A stretch of DNA of 64,000 nucleotides from Bugula neritina (lineage: Eukaryota > Bryozoa > Gymnolaemata > Cheilostomatida > Bugulidae): the NCBI GenBank assembly GCA_964035545.1, contig OZ037765.1, positions 19,276,698 through 19,340,697 of the forward strand. Direction: 5' to 3'. A model generated the notes under the pieces. That model worked only from the letters and a program-made list of their open reading frames with translations, was not told the origin of the DNA and did not search any database. The stretch's first letter is position 1; each line of letters starts with the position of its first letter. The position numbers were made by a program, and so were the translations under genes. Positions 13,601 through 25,911 of this stretch are shown here, one piece after another.

Positions 13601-16188
13601 GTTACATACAGAAGTAAAGAGGTGATGGACAATATGATCTGGCTTTACACTCTTTCTAGCTTCTTCTAATTGTTGATCAGATATTGACTCTCCATATTGT
13701 CTGAGTTTATCCAAGTTGTTTATAAACTTCTGAGTCGGAGATCTGTCTTTGTATGAGTTGTCATAGAATATGTGCTTCACATGAGGCAGTCTGCAATTTG
13801 GGCAAAACAACCTAATTCAGTGATGCCTTTTAAAGGTAATTTTTTACATAGTGACAGATTATTATTTTTAATCTTTTTTACTATTAAACCATTATGGGTT
13901 TACAGTTCACAATATTTACTCAAATCATTTACCTTCTCCCAAAATTATGAAATATGTAAAAGAACTTGCCAAAAACATTTCAATTCAGTGGACCCGTAAC
14001 AGTGTTTGAAATATACCGGGAACAGACTGCAAAATGCCTATAAATATAATACAGTATATAATGGGATATACTAGAGAGCAGCCGTGGTCTAAGGGCTGGA
14101 GTGGTTGCTTAGTAAGCACAAGGTCATGGGTTTGAGTCTAGACAAAGGCCATTGATGATGTTAGGAACAGCATCCAGTCATAATTGCTCCTGTGCCCCAT
14201 TCGAATAAGTCCTTAACCTGCTTTAAAAAAACCTTTTCCATCAGAGGGTTTTCTCAGAGGAATGATGACTAAAAACCTGTGTGAGTTTTTTATATACTGA
14301 AATATACTAACACGTCAGATCTAGGGGTCTCAGCTTCACTGCTGAACATATCTATTAAAGCTGTAAATATGTTTCCCTGGCGACCTTCACCCACAATCAC
14401 AATCTCTGACTCCAGTAAAGGAAGAATTCTCTTGACGGTGGTTTCCATTGGGTAGTAAATATAAGGATGCTAAAAGTAGCAGGTTTGAATAATAAAACAG
14501 GGATAGGTTTGAATAGCACAGTATAGTCTAATAAGCAACTCAGCATACTGCTAAAAAATAATTTCATAAATATATTTTGGTGGTGTTAACTAGTTAACTT
14601 AGCTACTGACAGTTTGTTGGGTAAATATTTTGCAAGCTCAATAAAATCTGTTAAAAGAATTTTCCACTCTTTAAAATATTCAATTTTATCTACTCAATAT
14701 AGTCCTGAATAGCCCGGTATGATACACAATTACCATGCAACAGCGCAGAACATTGATGGATGTGCCCTGCAAAAACAGTGTCATCTATAAAGTGTAGCTG
14801 ACTTTATTTTTCTATTTGTAGATTTATTCAGAACATTGCTAGGTCATCACTCTATATACAATGCCTTTGGTAACTTCTTTTAAATGGAGTGCTGGGTTAA
14901 AAAACTGTTAAATGATGGTAATAAAATGTAGAATGGTACACGAAGTGTCCCATGTCTTGACCTAACAATGTTCTACAAACACATTCCCTCAATCATAGCT
15001 TTGAGCTGTAAACTCTACCAATCAGAATATGATTTAAAGAATAATAAACTTACAGCATATCCAACACCAATAGATATAGCAGCTGTAAACAGACAAGCAG
15101 CTTCTAGAGTTGGAACTCCAATTATTGTGAGAATATCTTTTCCAGGAGTAAGTCCTAAGGCTAACAAACCTTTTGCATATCCATCAGCCTAAAGAGAATA
15201 TACAAACCTTATAATTTAATGGCATGTTGACCCATATGTTGGATTGTTTTTAAGAAGTTATGAGCTATTGACTAAAGAGAATAGTTGAGTAGAGTTTTGA
15301 AAATAATACAAGCTTCTGATATGTCCGGCTAAAATAATCATTATGCCCAAAACAAAGTACCAGAAAGAAAGATGCTGCATAAATATGCAGTTTATGAAAA
15401 ACTTGCTGGTACACTTGGCTACATTAAAGTATAAACTTTGAACAGATGGGCAAATTTTGAACACGTTTATTTATGCATTATATAATACTATTAAGAAGAA
15501 ATCTTGGGAAATCAGCACTCGACCTAATAAATAACGAATAACAATGATGCAGACACTTCCTTTTTAAACTGTAGAATTCAGCATAGAAAAACCCCATAGG
15601 ATTTTAATACAAAAATGTTGGAAAGGTTTGACAGATGACGCTTCAATAAAAATATTACAATATTCAAGAGCATGCATATTATATAACCATACAATTTCAT
15701 GTTGACGCTTTTAAATCCAGCGTTCTTATCTATCAGCTGTATAAAGTAGAGAACTAGGCATGAAATAACTAGAAACTGCTACTTATAGGTACACATAATA
15801 ATTTTACACAGGTTATTGACTTCCATGTACAACATAAATCTTTGAAAATAGACCCCAGACTTCAATAACAAAATGTAGAATGCAAAAGAAGCCACTGTAG
15901 ATAATTTATACCGGCAGAATTGAATGTCAGAATAAAATTGAAACCACTCAAGCTTCAACTACTTATTGTACTAAAACCAGTTCAATATGTCATGTATCAG
16001 TAGATCTATTTCACCTTATCATAGACTTGACTAGCTGTCATTCTCTCCATAGTCTCTAAGTTAACCAACTCTCCATTATTTCCTTCCTTTCTGGCTTTCT
16101 CAAACAGCTGGTAAAGTACCAGATCCTCTTGTACTGGATGTTTAGGATCATGTGTGTTGACATAACTTTTAGTCAGGGGTTCAGACAT
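7684..16188 (-). CDS. ANL-superfamily acyl-CoA synthetase-like gene, copy 2 (complete)
   Basis: Fourteen exons join in frame to 608 residues: 16188-16015, 15188-15054, 14469-14312, 13790-13610, 13454-13368, 12326-12160, 11190-11025, 10937-10824, 10346-10198, 10089-9942, 9641-9586, 9279-9216, 8700-8629 and 7839-7684. The start is the only in-frame ATG of the first exon, shared with copy 1; the stop is TAA at 7684-7686. Core motifs of AMP-forming ligases are visible: FTSGTTGYPK near residues 214-223, YGMCET at 359-364, TGD at 443-445 and GRTAD at 459-463. The A10 site reads PTTPNARK at 550-557, so Arg occupies the usual catalytic Lys position and a Lys follows. Length fits ACSF2-like ligases (about 600 residues), but the A8/A10 regions are divergent and the substrate is unknown. 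The C-terminus ends AGYH, not a peroxisomal SKL signal. A SINE lies in intron 3. Family assignment is firm; subfamily is inference. Confidence 0.9.
14076..14296 (+). mobile_element. tRNA-derived SINE copy (intron 3 of synthetase copy 2)
   Basis: Head gagcagccgtggtct...gggtttgagtct contains diverged A and B boxes of an RNA polymerase III promoter. The body is the shared sequence from aggccattgatgatgttagg to ataagtcctta, and the tail resembles gtgagttttttata. Five other copies occur in this window. Confidence 0.85.
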
Positions 16189-19100
16189 TGCTATAAAATT
16201 ACCAAGCTATAGCAAACCAAGTAAAGATTTGTTTATTTATAATCAATCCTTTTTTACTATGGAGTTTCCAAAATCTTGCAAATTAATTTTTAGTCTAAGA
16301 ACATTTTCAGCTAATAGTAAAATAAAAGCATAGACTGCAATATCTGTAAATTCATCAACTGCCTTGAATGAGAATATACTACTTTTTGCTTAAATTATCT
16401 CTAGCTACAGCATGCAGAATAAAAATGAAATAATCATGTATCAATAAACAATAACAAAAATCTAATAAAGTGTATTGCAAAATATTTAGAACAACAGGTT
16501 TTTGTCGATAATTAAGGATCTCAACAACTTCTGAATATAAATTTAGTTTTGGGAATTGCAATTACCAAGCTAAGACACTGGCTACAATTATATCTGTACC
16601 TTTCACTATGCTACTGCAGTGTTCCCTAGCGCAGTACTTGCATTCGCTTCTCTAACTATGTATTTTTAGAAGAATGTGTGTAGTAATTATTTGTTTTCAT
16701 TGTAATTGTATAAAACTCACGCAAGTTTATAGTCACTATCTCTGTGAGAAACCCATGATAGAAATGGTTTTTGTTAAATCGGGCTAAGGATTTATTCAGA
16801 TAGTGCACAAGAGCAAATAATAATTGGATGCTCTTCCTAACATTACCAATAGCCTTCACTGGGGTTCGAACCCATAACTTTGTGCTTACTAAGCCATTCG
16901 TTCTAACCCCTAGATCACAGCTTCTCCCTTTTAATGCAACTGAATATAGTTTCTTAGACATGGAAATCATTTGTTATTTCAAGTTAGCTTTACTTTTTAT
17001 TGATCGTTAATTTTTTTTAAAACATCAATCGTCATTATGTTACAATAATAAATTCTACCCATATGAAACTACTTATAACTACATTTTAGCCTTTTGTTTA
17101 TTTAAATTCTATGGACACTGCCACAAATATTCAAGTCACACTTTCAACCTTTTGAGCAGGAGCAAATAATAGTAAAACGACAACATAAATATGTTGACGA
17201 ATTGATTTACTGCAGAGATTAGGTTTGTTGAGCAAAAGGTATTTTTCGGACAAATTGAATAAAAATGGTACTAGACTAGCCAAATATTGTTTACATTTTC
17301 AACATTAAAAAAAGATAACTCCACATTCAAATGTAAAAATTTCTGTAAATTTTGCATATTACTGTTTCTACAAGCAACCAACATGCCCTTTTAAAGTTAG
17401 ACCTCTGACACAGAAACTATAAAAAGCAACTAAATCAAATGCTTCATTAGTAATGAAGCGTTTGAAAGCAACAGCACTAGTTTTCATGTTAGGATGACAA
17501 TTGCCTATAAGAAACAAACCATAGTTGCATTTTTATAAGTCAATTATTTTTCTACTAGGTTTTCGTTCTATGTAAAAATAGTAGCCAGCATGCAATGATG
17601 CTTTGCCAATATGACCTCTTTAGACATCCAGTATGAAAATATTATCATGAGCTATTTTAGACAAATTTACCAATACAGATGAAGTCATTGTACACACCCT
17701 GTACACTGCTGGCCCCAATTTATATGATTTGGATATAAAAACCAGAAATATACACATAATTTAACAGGAATTACTAATTAGATACTTGCCTTAGATTGTT
17801 ATTTCTCTTTTTCAAAGCTGAGTAGTTGCAGCCTAACAGTCAAGATTTCCAGACAGATCCCACGAATATTCCTGTTTCCAGCTATCCTAAATATGTAAAA
17901 GGTAAAAAATTAAATACCAACTGTGACAGTATAGTTACTTGAGTAATGTTGTTTGTTACTGAGTATATTCAAGGTTTTTAAAATAGGCACAAAAGTTCGT
18001 TAATTTAAATTTACTCCTAATATCATCCATACTTTTTGAATAAATAATCATCAGTTTTACCACTAAGCAAAGTTTTACACTATATAGCTCTTGCTACAAA
18101 AACTTGGACTGATTCAAAGCAGATTGACGGATACACTTTGCTGCAGGACAACACAGTTAATTTTTAAACTAGAAACAAAAAATCAACTTTAAGCTAAAAT
18201 TTATAAAGTAGCTATGAATGGAGAGGAATAAAGATATTGCAAAAGATGATTCACTGTTAGATCCAATTTCTTACCTTACCTCTACTGATTGTATCAAAGT
18301 CTTACCTTAAAACTTCTGCTTAAATCAATTTAGCTTCAATCACACTGAACGGTATTAAAAAGCAAAGCAGAGCAGTAATTATCGCGCTGCTCATAGAAGA
18401 CAGTGAAACAACAATGTCACTAATATCAAGTGGAGACAGTGATTAATATTTCAAAAGTACAGCTAGTGTCATTTTTGGATTAATTCAAACCATATAAAAC
18501 CCAGCCAATCAGGATCCAGTACCAAATATGAAATCTCAGCTAATGTAGAATTTATTTACTAGTGATGTATTATGAAATGGTTATTTGACAAGCAGTTGGG
18601 AAACACTAGAATGACACTGATTAGTCGGGTTTAATAATTAGTTTATCTATCAGTTCTGTTAATCCTTGTGTATGATTAGATTTAGCAGCAATCTATACAT
18701 TAATCTATCATGATATGCATATTTAGGGCTATTAGGAATTAGTATTGTAAAATATCATATTGAAAGTAAGATTTTACCTTAGATTTTAATGCTATATGAT
18801 AGCAAACTTTGTTAGAAATCTATTCCATTAAGCTTGCATTAAAGTGATGGAACTGGAAGTTTTGTTAATATGCTCACTAGCACTCACTGCCTTATACTTA
18901 AAGTAGATGAGAAGTGACAAAAAGCAGTTGCTATAGCAGACAATAAAAAACCAATGAACAGTGAAATTCCATTACAAAAGAAACAAAAGTTTGCAGATAA
19001 ATACACAAAATCTATGACTAACATAAAGTATTTGTACTATGTACTGCTACAATAGAGAATTATGGGTTTATTGCATATGGGTTCTGCATACTCCAACAAA

Positions 19101-21113
19101 TTTATAATACAATAAATGTTTGATAGACTAGGTAGAGGTAATACAAACTTTGGTTAGCAGACCAAATTTAGCTCGCTGGATTGTAACGAAAATTTCTCAC
19201 ACCTATCAGCTTCAAAGGTTTTAATGACTTGTCATGCAAGAATACCATATATATATAACATAGTATTTGTGCAAAATAACTTTTAACTTAATTGAGATTT
19301 CAAGGCACTTTAGTCAATTTGATGATTTTTATAAGCAAATTTAGTTGACAAGGTATTCTAAAATATATAATCATCAAACAATAGATTTAACCAGCTCAGT
19401 ATAAAATTGCCCAATGACACTGCAACAGCTAGCTACAGCCATTAGATAATTTTCTAATATTTCTAAGACATTTACATTTTGAAGTTGTCTTCTCAGTAGG
19501 TACTGCTGTAAATGACATCTTAGCAGTTTTATATGGAACAAGAACTGCTGGTTATTTGACCCCGGATGGAATATCTCTAGGATCAACAATAGTAAAACAA
19601 GTTAGTTAACAAACTACCATAAAAATAAGTCGTTTGGTGACTGAATAGTAATATGAATAACAGGAGATGAAGTAGTAGACAGTACCCTTTCTCAGATTAC
19701 TTAGTAAGTACAATATGCATTATGGAAACTAAATAAAACACAATGAGGTTAGTAAAAGCTCGGAATGAGTTGGGCTTTATTATTTTGAAAAATTGATAAA
19801 GATACTCCTAATCTTTATCAATTTATCAGGTAGAGGAGTGGATCTGGATTGACTGAAAAAAAAACCACAGAGAGCAAGAGGAGATGCTAATCTAAAGTAT
19901 GAATGAAGAAGCTGACGCGACATATAAAAAGTCACAGCATATGGGGTGAAAATAAAAATACTATTCTTTATGATAGAAGCATTTGGGGCACATGAGAAAC
20001 ATTCTGTAAGTCTCTCCACCCACATAGTAATCATTTCCACTGTGCAGTATTACGAGTATTTATATCAGGGCTTCTCAACAGGTAGCCCGAGGACTGCATA
20101 CAGAACACCTGACCTAAATTTACTTGACCCTCTAAGGCATAACAAGTTACAATTATTGTTCATCAATAGTTTCAACTAGTCTGTATGTACAGCCCCAGTC
20201 AGTTATTTAAAATCAAGTTCCAGGAAATTCCTATATACATGCGAGACAACATATTTTAAGACTTTACTTTACTTTTACATATGAAATAGCGCTGTTCCAA
20301 ATTTCCAAATGCTAATGTTTAGACCGCAACAACTAAAAAATGATTCATTTCAAAGAAGGCGAGTTGTAGGAAGGTTGATCTCGAGGGAAGGGCTTTTAAA
20401 AATAGTTAAAAACTTCATTTTTTCAAACACCTTTCAGAAAGTAGTGCATTTGTGATATACAGCCAGTTAAATTTTGTACTAAAATCTATCCAAACATTGC
20501 AACACAAAGCACAGTAAGTTTGATGAAAACTCAGGATGTGAAAGCCAGAAGTTTGATTCTTTATCAGCAAAGCTGCTTCAATAGCAGACACAAGTTACTA
20601 GATGAAATCAGTGAAAAAATTTATCAAATTTGTAGGCTGACCATTGCAGAATAAATTGGCGAAGGAGAATTTTAATTTCAGCATTGTAAATTTGCAAAAT
20701 CAAACATGACAATTTTTAAACAATTTTTTTTTAACAAGCATGCAGAAATTTTAACATCAAATTCTAAGCTAATCTCGGTTTCAGGGTTATGGATACATGT
20801 GACTTGCAAAAGAAAGATCACACGAAACAATACAAAAAAACATTTCCAGCTGCAGGAACTTGGAACTAACAAAGTTATGACAAAAATTAAATTGACATAT
20901 GGGTTTTGCTTCTTGAAGATTTTGTTCACAGGAAACGTTTTTATACCAGATAAAATTTGTTGTATCTATCTAGATAATATTTTTGACACAAACCAATCCA
21001 ACTTTCACATTGATTACTCAGAATTATTATATTTTCCACAATAGCTTTAAAATTTATATATAACTTTATATATTTAGATTAACAATTATGTAGAATACTA
21101 AATGATTTGAAAA
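16189..21113. other. Gene-poor region upstream of synthetase copy 2
   Basis: Nearly 5 kb in which only the SINE at 16711-16928 is recognisable. A 5' UTR exon of the synthetase gene could lie here, but no site stands out. The short open frames have no recognisable content. Confidence 0.6.
16711..16928 (-). mobile_element. tRNA-derived SINE copy
   Basis: Minus-strand copy of the same family. The 3' end (ctataaacttgcgtgagtttta on the minus strand) is at the low-coordinate side, and the tRNA-like head with box B ggttcgaacccc at the high side. It lies upstream of synthetase copy 2. Confidence 0.85.
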
Positions 21114-21951
21114 TTATTTTTTCCTAGTAACTTTTTTTAAATAGCTATTGGCACTAAAAGTGTCACCATCTAAATTGTCTACAATGTCAACGGCCTTTTT
21201 CTGTAGTTTTCTGTTAGCCAGAACTTTCAACTGTTCTTCTGGAGTTAGTTTATCCAGCTCCAGTGGCATCTAAGTTCAATAAAAAACAACTGGGCTGAGC
21301 ATAACTTAAAAACAAAAAGAAGTTACCTAAACTTAAACCTACGACACTCAATCTTTTTAAAAAGTGGCCTATGCTACTTTTACCATATAATTGGCATGTA
21401 TATGATATATCTTATATTGCACCATATACTTTAAGAAGCCGTGAACCAGCCATCAATCACACGGTTACTTTTAGCTAATACTTATAGCACAATTTTTACA
21501 AACATTAAATGGAGATTGCCATAAAAGGTTTTGAAGTAATACCATGTAATATAGTAAGAACTAAGAAAAAGATGCAAGTAAATTCTGACACATGTTGGTA
21601 AAAACCATACTTTATAAGAATAAATATGTTTCATATTTTGACAATTTCATTTGTACCTGCCTATACAACGAAAATGTTAAATAGAATATCTTAAAACTAG
21701 TTATACTATTTGATTATTAAAATTTTACCAGCTGAGAGAAAGTAAAATTAAACACATACCTTTATTATTTGTCTTGGCAACTCATAACGAATAGTGTAGC
21801 TGGAACCATCTGCATTTATCAAAGTTGTTGGATAAAGCCGAGGATATTTTTTACGTTTGATTAAACATATTGATGCGGTGTTAGAGTTGAATCGAGATAA
21901 ACATAATTGTACACTAGCTAGACTTGCATTGAGAAAACGCTGAGTACTCAT
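21114..21951 (-). CDS. mRpL55: Mitochondrial large-subunit ribosomal protein L55
   Basis: Two exons, 21951-21760 and 21269-21114, join in phase 0 (donor AAG|gtatgt, acceptor ttag|ATG) to a 115-residue protein; animal MRPL55 is about 115-130 residues. The family signature RLYPTTLINADGSSYTIRY is at about residues 37-55. It is followed by PRQIIKMPLELDKLTPEEQ, matching the MRPL55 pattern in which the basic strand leads into a P-[IL]-[DE]-L-D-x-L-[ST]-P-E-E helix. The first 25 residues are basic and Ser/Leu-rich without acidic residues, as expected for a mitochondrial import sequence. The protein is a metazoan-specific component of the mitoribosome large subunit. The neighbours are unrelated. Start chosen at the first ATG before the targeting segment; stop TAA at 21114-21116. 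Identification rests on motif recognition, not on a search. Confidence 0.92.
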
Positions 21952-23343
21952 CTAAAAAATGAAAATATTTCACATTTTTATAAAACCAAATTATTAGTTT
22001 AACAGTGGATGTGATCTGCATTTACTCTTATGATCAGATAGTTACTGGGACATCTATTAGTGGGCACGTAATTTATATGAAGCAATTATACAGCCTGTTG
22101 AAGCCTAAACAAATACTCATTTTTATTTCAGTGCAGGGTCATTCCACGCCAACTCAACAAGGCCAAAACCGACCCATCTCAGATTTTTTTAAAATTTTAG
22201 TATGGTATTCCAGTACATGTGAAATAGGGAAATATGAAATATTAGCTTTTAATTCTTAATAGTTTTGTAGTTATGGCACTTTATGTGAGCAAAGGTTGGT
22301 GAAAAATCGGTACTTTTTTCATGGGTTTCGGTACCGAAGGTCAACTTCATGGATTTATATCTCGGAGACGATTCAATACAAACCTTTCATACTTTTATAG
22401 ATAACAGTTCTACATGATTTTATTCAAATTGAAGCATCAAATCTGCCATAAATGTTGAGAAAAATTTTCTGTTGCATTACGTTTGTAGGCCAAAAATTTG
22501 GCAATTTTTCAAAATTTTCAATTTTTAAGCACTTAAAACTCACATTTTACAAATAGCTATAATCTTGATATTTTTAGCACCTAACAACTATATTATATAT
22601 ATCACATTAAAAAAAGTTTCAGCGTTTTACTGGCATAAATTTCATCACAATTTCGTGTTGAAATCCTAAATTTTTAAAATTATGCGCTATTTCATGAGGA
22701 GAAAACTCAATGTGGGTATAAATGAATTTTTTTTAAAATAGTTTCATTTTGAAGACGGTGGTATATATTATGCTATATTAAAAACTGAACGTTTGTATAT
22801 TGTTCCTTCATGGAAAAATTTTGGATTAAATTGACACGTTTTTTTTTATTTTCGCTTATATTTAAACTACAATTCATACAGTTACTGAAACGTGCATAAA
22901 GTCATAAAAAATACCAAAATTGTTTACATATTATCTACAATCACTTTCATAACATTTAAATTTAATTTGGGTATTATTAATCATTATACTTCATAAGATT
23001 GATTGAACTGGGTTCATTTTAAAAAAAACCGATAAACTGTTAGAATTTAAAAGCACAATAGATTTAAATCTAGTAAATAGAAATAGAACATTATTACAAT
23101 TATCACTTGTGGGTTTATATGTATAAATTTTTATTTCTCAAAGAATCAATGTTTGCATATGGTTTTCTCATGAGTAAATATTCGACTAAATTAATGTATT
23201 TTATGATGCTGCCACTTGATAGTTTCCATGCTTTCAGTATAATTCTCATTATTCTCTGCCCTTCCATTTGCACCCCCCTCACTTGCTCCCCATGCACTAC
23301 TCCTCATGCATGTATATACATACATATACATACATATACACAC

Positions 23344-23521
<178 letters not shown>

Positions 23522-24114
23522 CTTTACCAAACAATCACCACACCGCTCCAACCTGTAAATTTATCAAGTAGAGATACCTTCATGAAGCATACTGGCAAAA
23601 TGTATTTTATTATTAGCAAGCCAGCTAAACTGAGAGAGCAGGTTTCTTACAGTATGTGTGTGTGTGTGTGTGTGTGCGTGCGTGTGGCTTTTTACAGGAA
23701 GAAGATAAAAGATGATGGGTGGATGAGGGTGTGGGTGAGTGAGTGAAGGGTGGAGTGAAAGACAGATGCGGGCTTTAGCAATTGTTTCTTCAACTATGTA
23801 TAAAGTAAATTAGACAAAAAATCCTCAATTTCCTGATAAACCAGAAAATCTTACATACATATTGCTATTCACATATTTAAGTTTATAGACATAGAATGCT
23901 ATAGCCTGAAAATTCTTGGTTTCGAAGGACTAATTGTTACAATGCGGTGCAGTGGTTTCTCTGGTAAAATTCCTAACCTGCCGTAAATCCCTTTGTGGCG
24001 TATCCTGTCGAAGATTGGGAGATTAACCTAATTACTGCATGTGTATAATAAGTGGCTGTTTGCAACATGACACATGTTCCTATCAGCATGTTTTAGAAAA
24101 CAGTCGTGAATCTT

Positions 24115-24815
24115 GTGAAGAAAATGTCTCCCACTTGAAGAAAATTTATTATTTCTCTGACGGAGCAGCTAGCTGCCCAATATAAGAATTTAAAAAAAAT
24201 TGCAACTTTCGTGTCTCGTGAAGATCATTTTAGATTTCATGCTTAGTGGAACTCTTTTTCAACCAGTCATGACATAAATGCCTGTGATAGTGTAGGTGGA
24301 TCGATTAAAAAAAAAGCTGCTAAAACAGATTTGCAAGCAGTAACTCCCAGACATTTGTTAAATCCCCAAAACTTGTTTTAGTGGGGCTCAACCCACATAT
24401 AGAAAATGTGACTTTTTTCTCTATCACTAATATATGCTCGCTTCTCACTTGCAGAGGCCATGCCTGGTACTTGTGAATATCATTGTTTTACCCTTACAGT
24501 TAGCAAAGAACTGACTGCCAAGAAAATATCAGCAAATGATACAACAATACAAACTGCTGTTTTCATCTAAGGTGAACTTTATGTAAACATGGTAAAAATT
24601 GTTGCCCAAGAGTAGAACATTTTAACAGATGCACATATGATGAGAACTGGTGAGTAGGTTGTGTCCTAACCATATTTTAGGAAGAAAATGATCTACTCAT
24701 TAAATTTATGCACTTCTATGGATATACCCACTCATTTCACTGGCATTCCCTGGAGGACAAAGGCTGGGCACCAAAACAATGTGTACTCTGTTATGTTAAG
24801 ACACCAATTACATTC
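24115..24815 (+). pseudogene. Transposase relic inside the 3.8-kb element
   Basis: Reading across frameshifts and stops gives a YYFSDGAAS motif (about 24146-24172). After a one-base frame change come QYKNLKKIATFVSREDHF and, after a TAG, TSHDINACDSVGG and a Lys-rich stretch (to about 24345). Further on (about 24640-24815) is a KFMHxxGxxxSFHW...W.P..C..C block. I recognise the SDGAASQYKN / TSHGK-x-CDG-x-GG / KFMHP-x-G pattern from abundant uncharacterised transposase-like proteins in invertebrate genomes. At least one frameshift and several stops make it non-functional. The function is inferred from the pattern and from its place between inverted repeats. Confidence 0.7.
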
Positions 24816-25911
24816 AATGGAAAGAAGCACTACCTACAGGCATATGATGCAACCTTCCTCTCATGGATATTATTCAGGCTTTATGTAAAATTTTTTTGCA
24901 AACTTTCATAAATATGCCATTCAATTATAAATGATAATTATAAAATTTTTCTTTCCTCATTTATTAGATTTAAATCTATTGTGCTTTTAAATTCTAACAG
25001 TTTGTCGGTTTTAACTAAAATGAACCCAGTTTAATCAATTTTATGAAGCATAAAGATTACTGATATCCAAATTAAATTTAAATGTTATGAAAATGATTGC
25101 AGATAATATGTAAACAATTTTGGTATTTTTTATGACTTTTGCATGTTTAGTAACTGTATAGAGTGTAGTTTTAAATATAGGCGAAAATCGAAAAAAATGC
25201 GTCAATTTAATCCAAAATTTTTCCATGAAGGAACAATATACAAACGTTCAGTTTTTAATATAGCATAATATATACCAACATCTTTAAAATGAAACTATTT
25301 TTAAAAAATTTCATCTATACCCACATTGAGTTTTCTTCTCATGAAATAGCGCTTAATTTCCAAATGTTTGGATTTCAACACGAAATTGTGATGAAACTTA
25401 TGCAAGTAAGAAGCTGAAACTTTTTTAATGTGATATATATAATATAGTTGTTAGGTGCTAAAAATATCAAGATTATAGCTATTTGTAAAAGGTGAGTTTT
25501 AAGTACCTGAAAATTGAAAATTTTGAAAAATTGCTAATTTTTTGGCCTTAAAACGTAATGCAACAGAAAATTTTTCTCAACATTTATGGCAGATTTGATG
25601 CTTCAATTTGAATAAAATCATGTAGAACTATCATCTATAAAAGTATGAAAGGTTTGTATTGAATCGTCTCCGAGATATAAATCCATGAAGTTGACCTTCG
25701 GTACCGAAACCCATAAAAAAGTACCGATTTTTTACCAACCTTTGCTCACAAAAAGTGCCATAACTACAAAACTATTAGGAATTAAGGGCTAATATTTGAT
25801 ATTTTTTCAATTGACATATTTTGGAATACCATACTAAAGTCTCGAAAGAATCTGAGACGGGTCAGTGAAAATCCTCAAAAACCTTGTTGAGTTGGCGTGG
25901 AATGACCCTGC

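Noticed and set aside
20706-21044. 112-codon plus-strand frame next to mRpL55
   Set aside because: AT-rich composition and no recognisable motif; the opposite strand is also partly open by chance.
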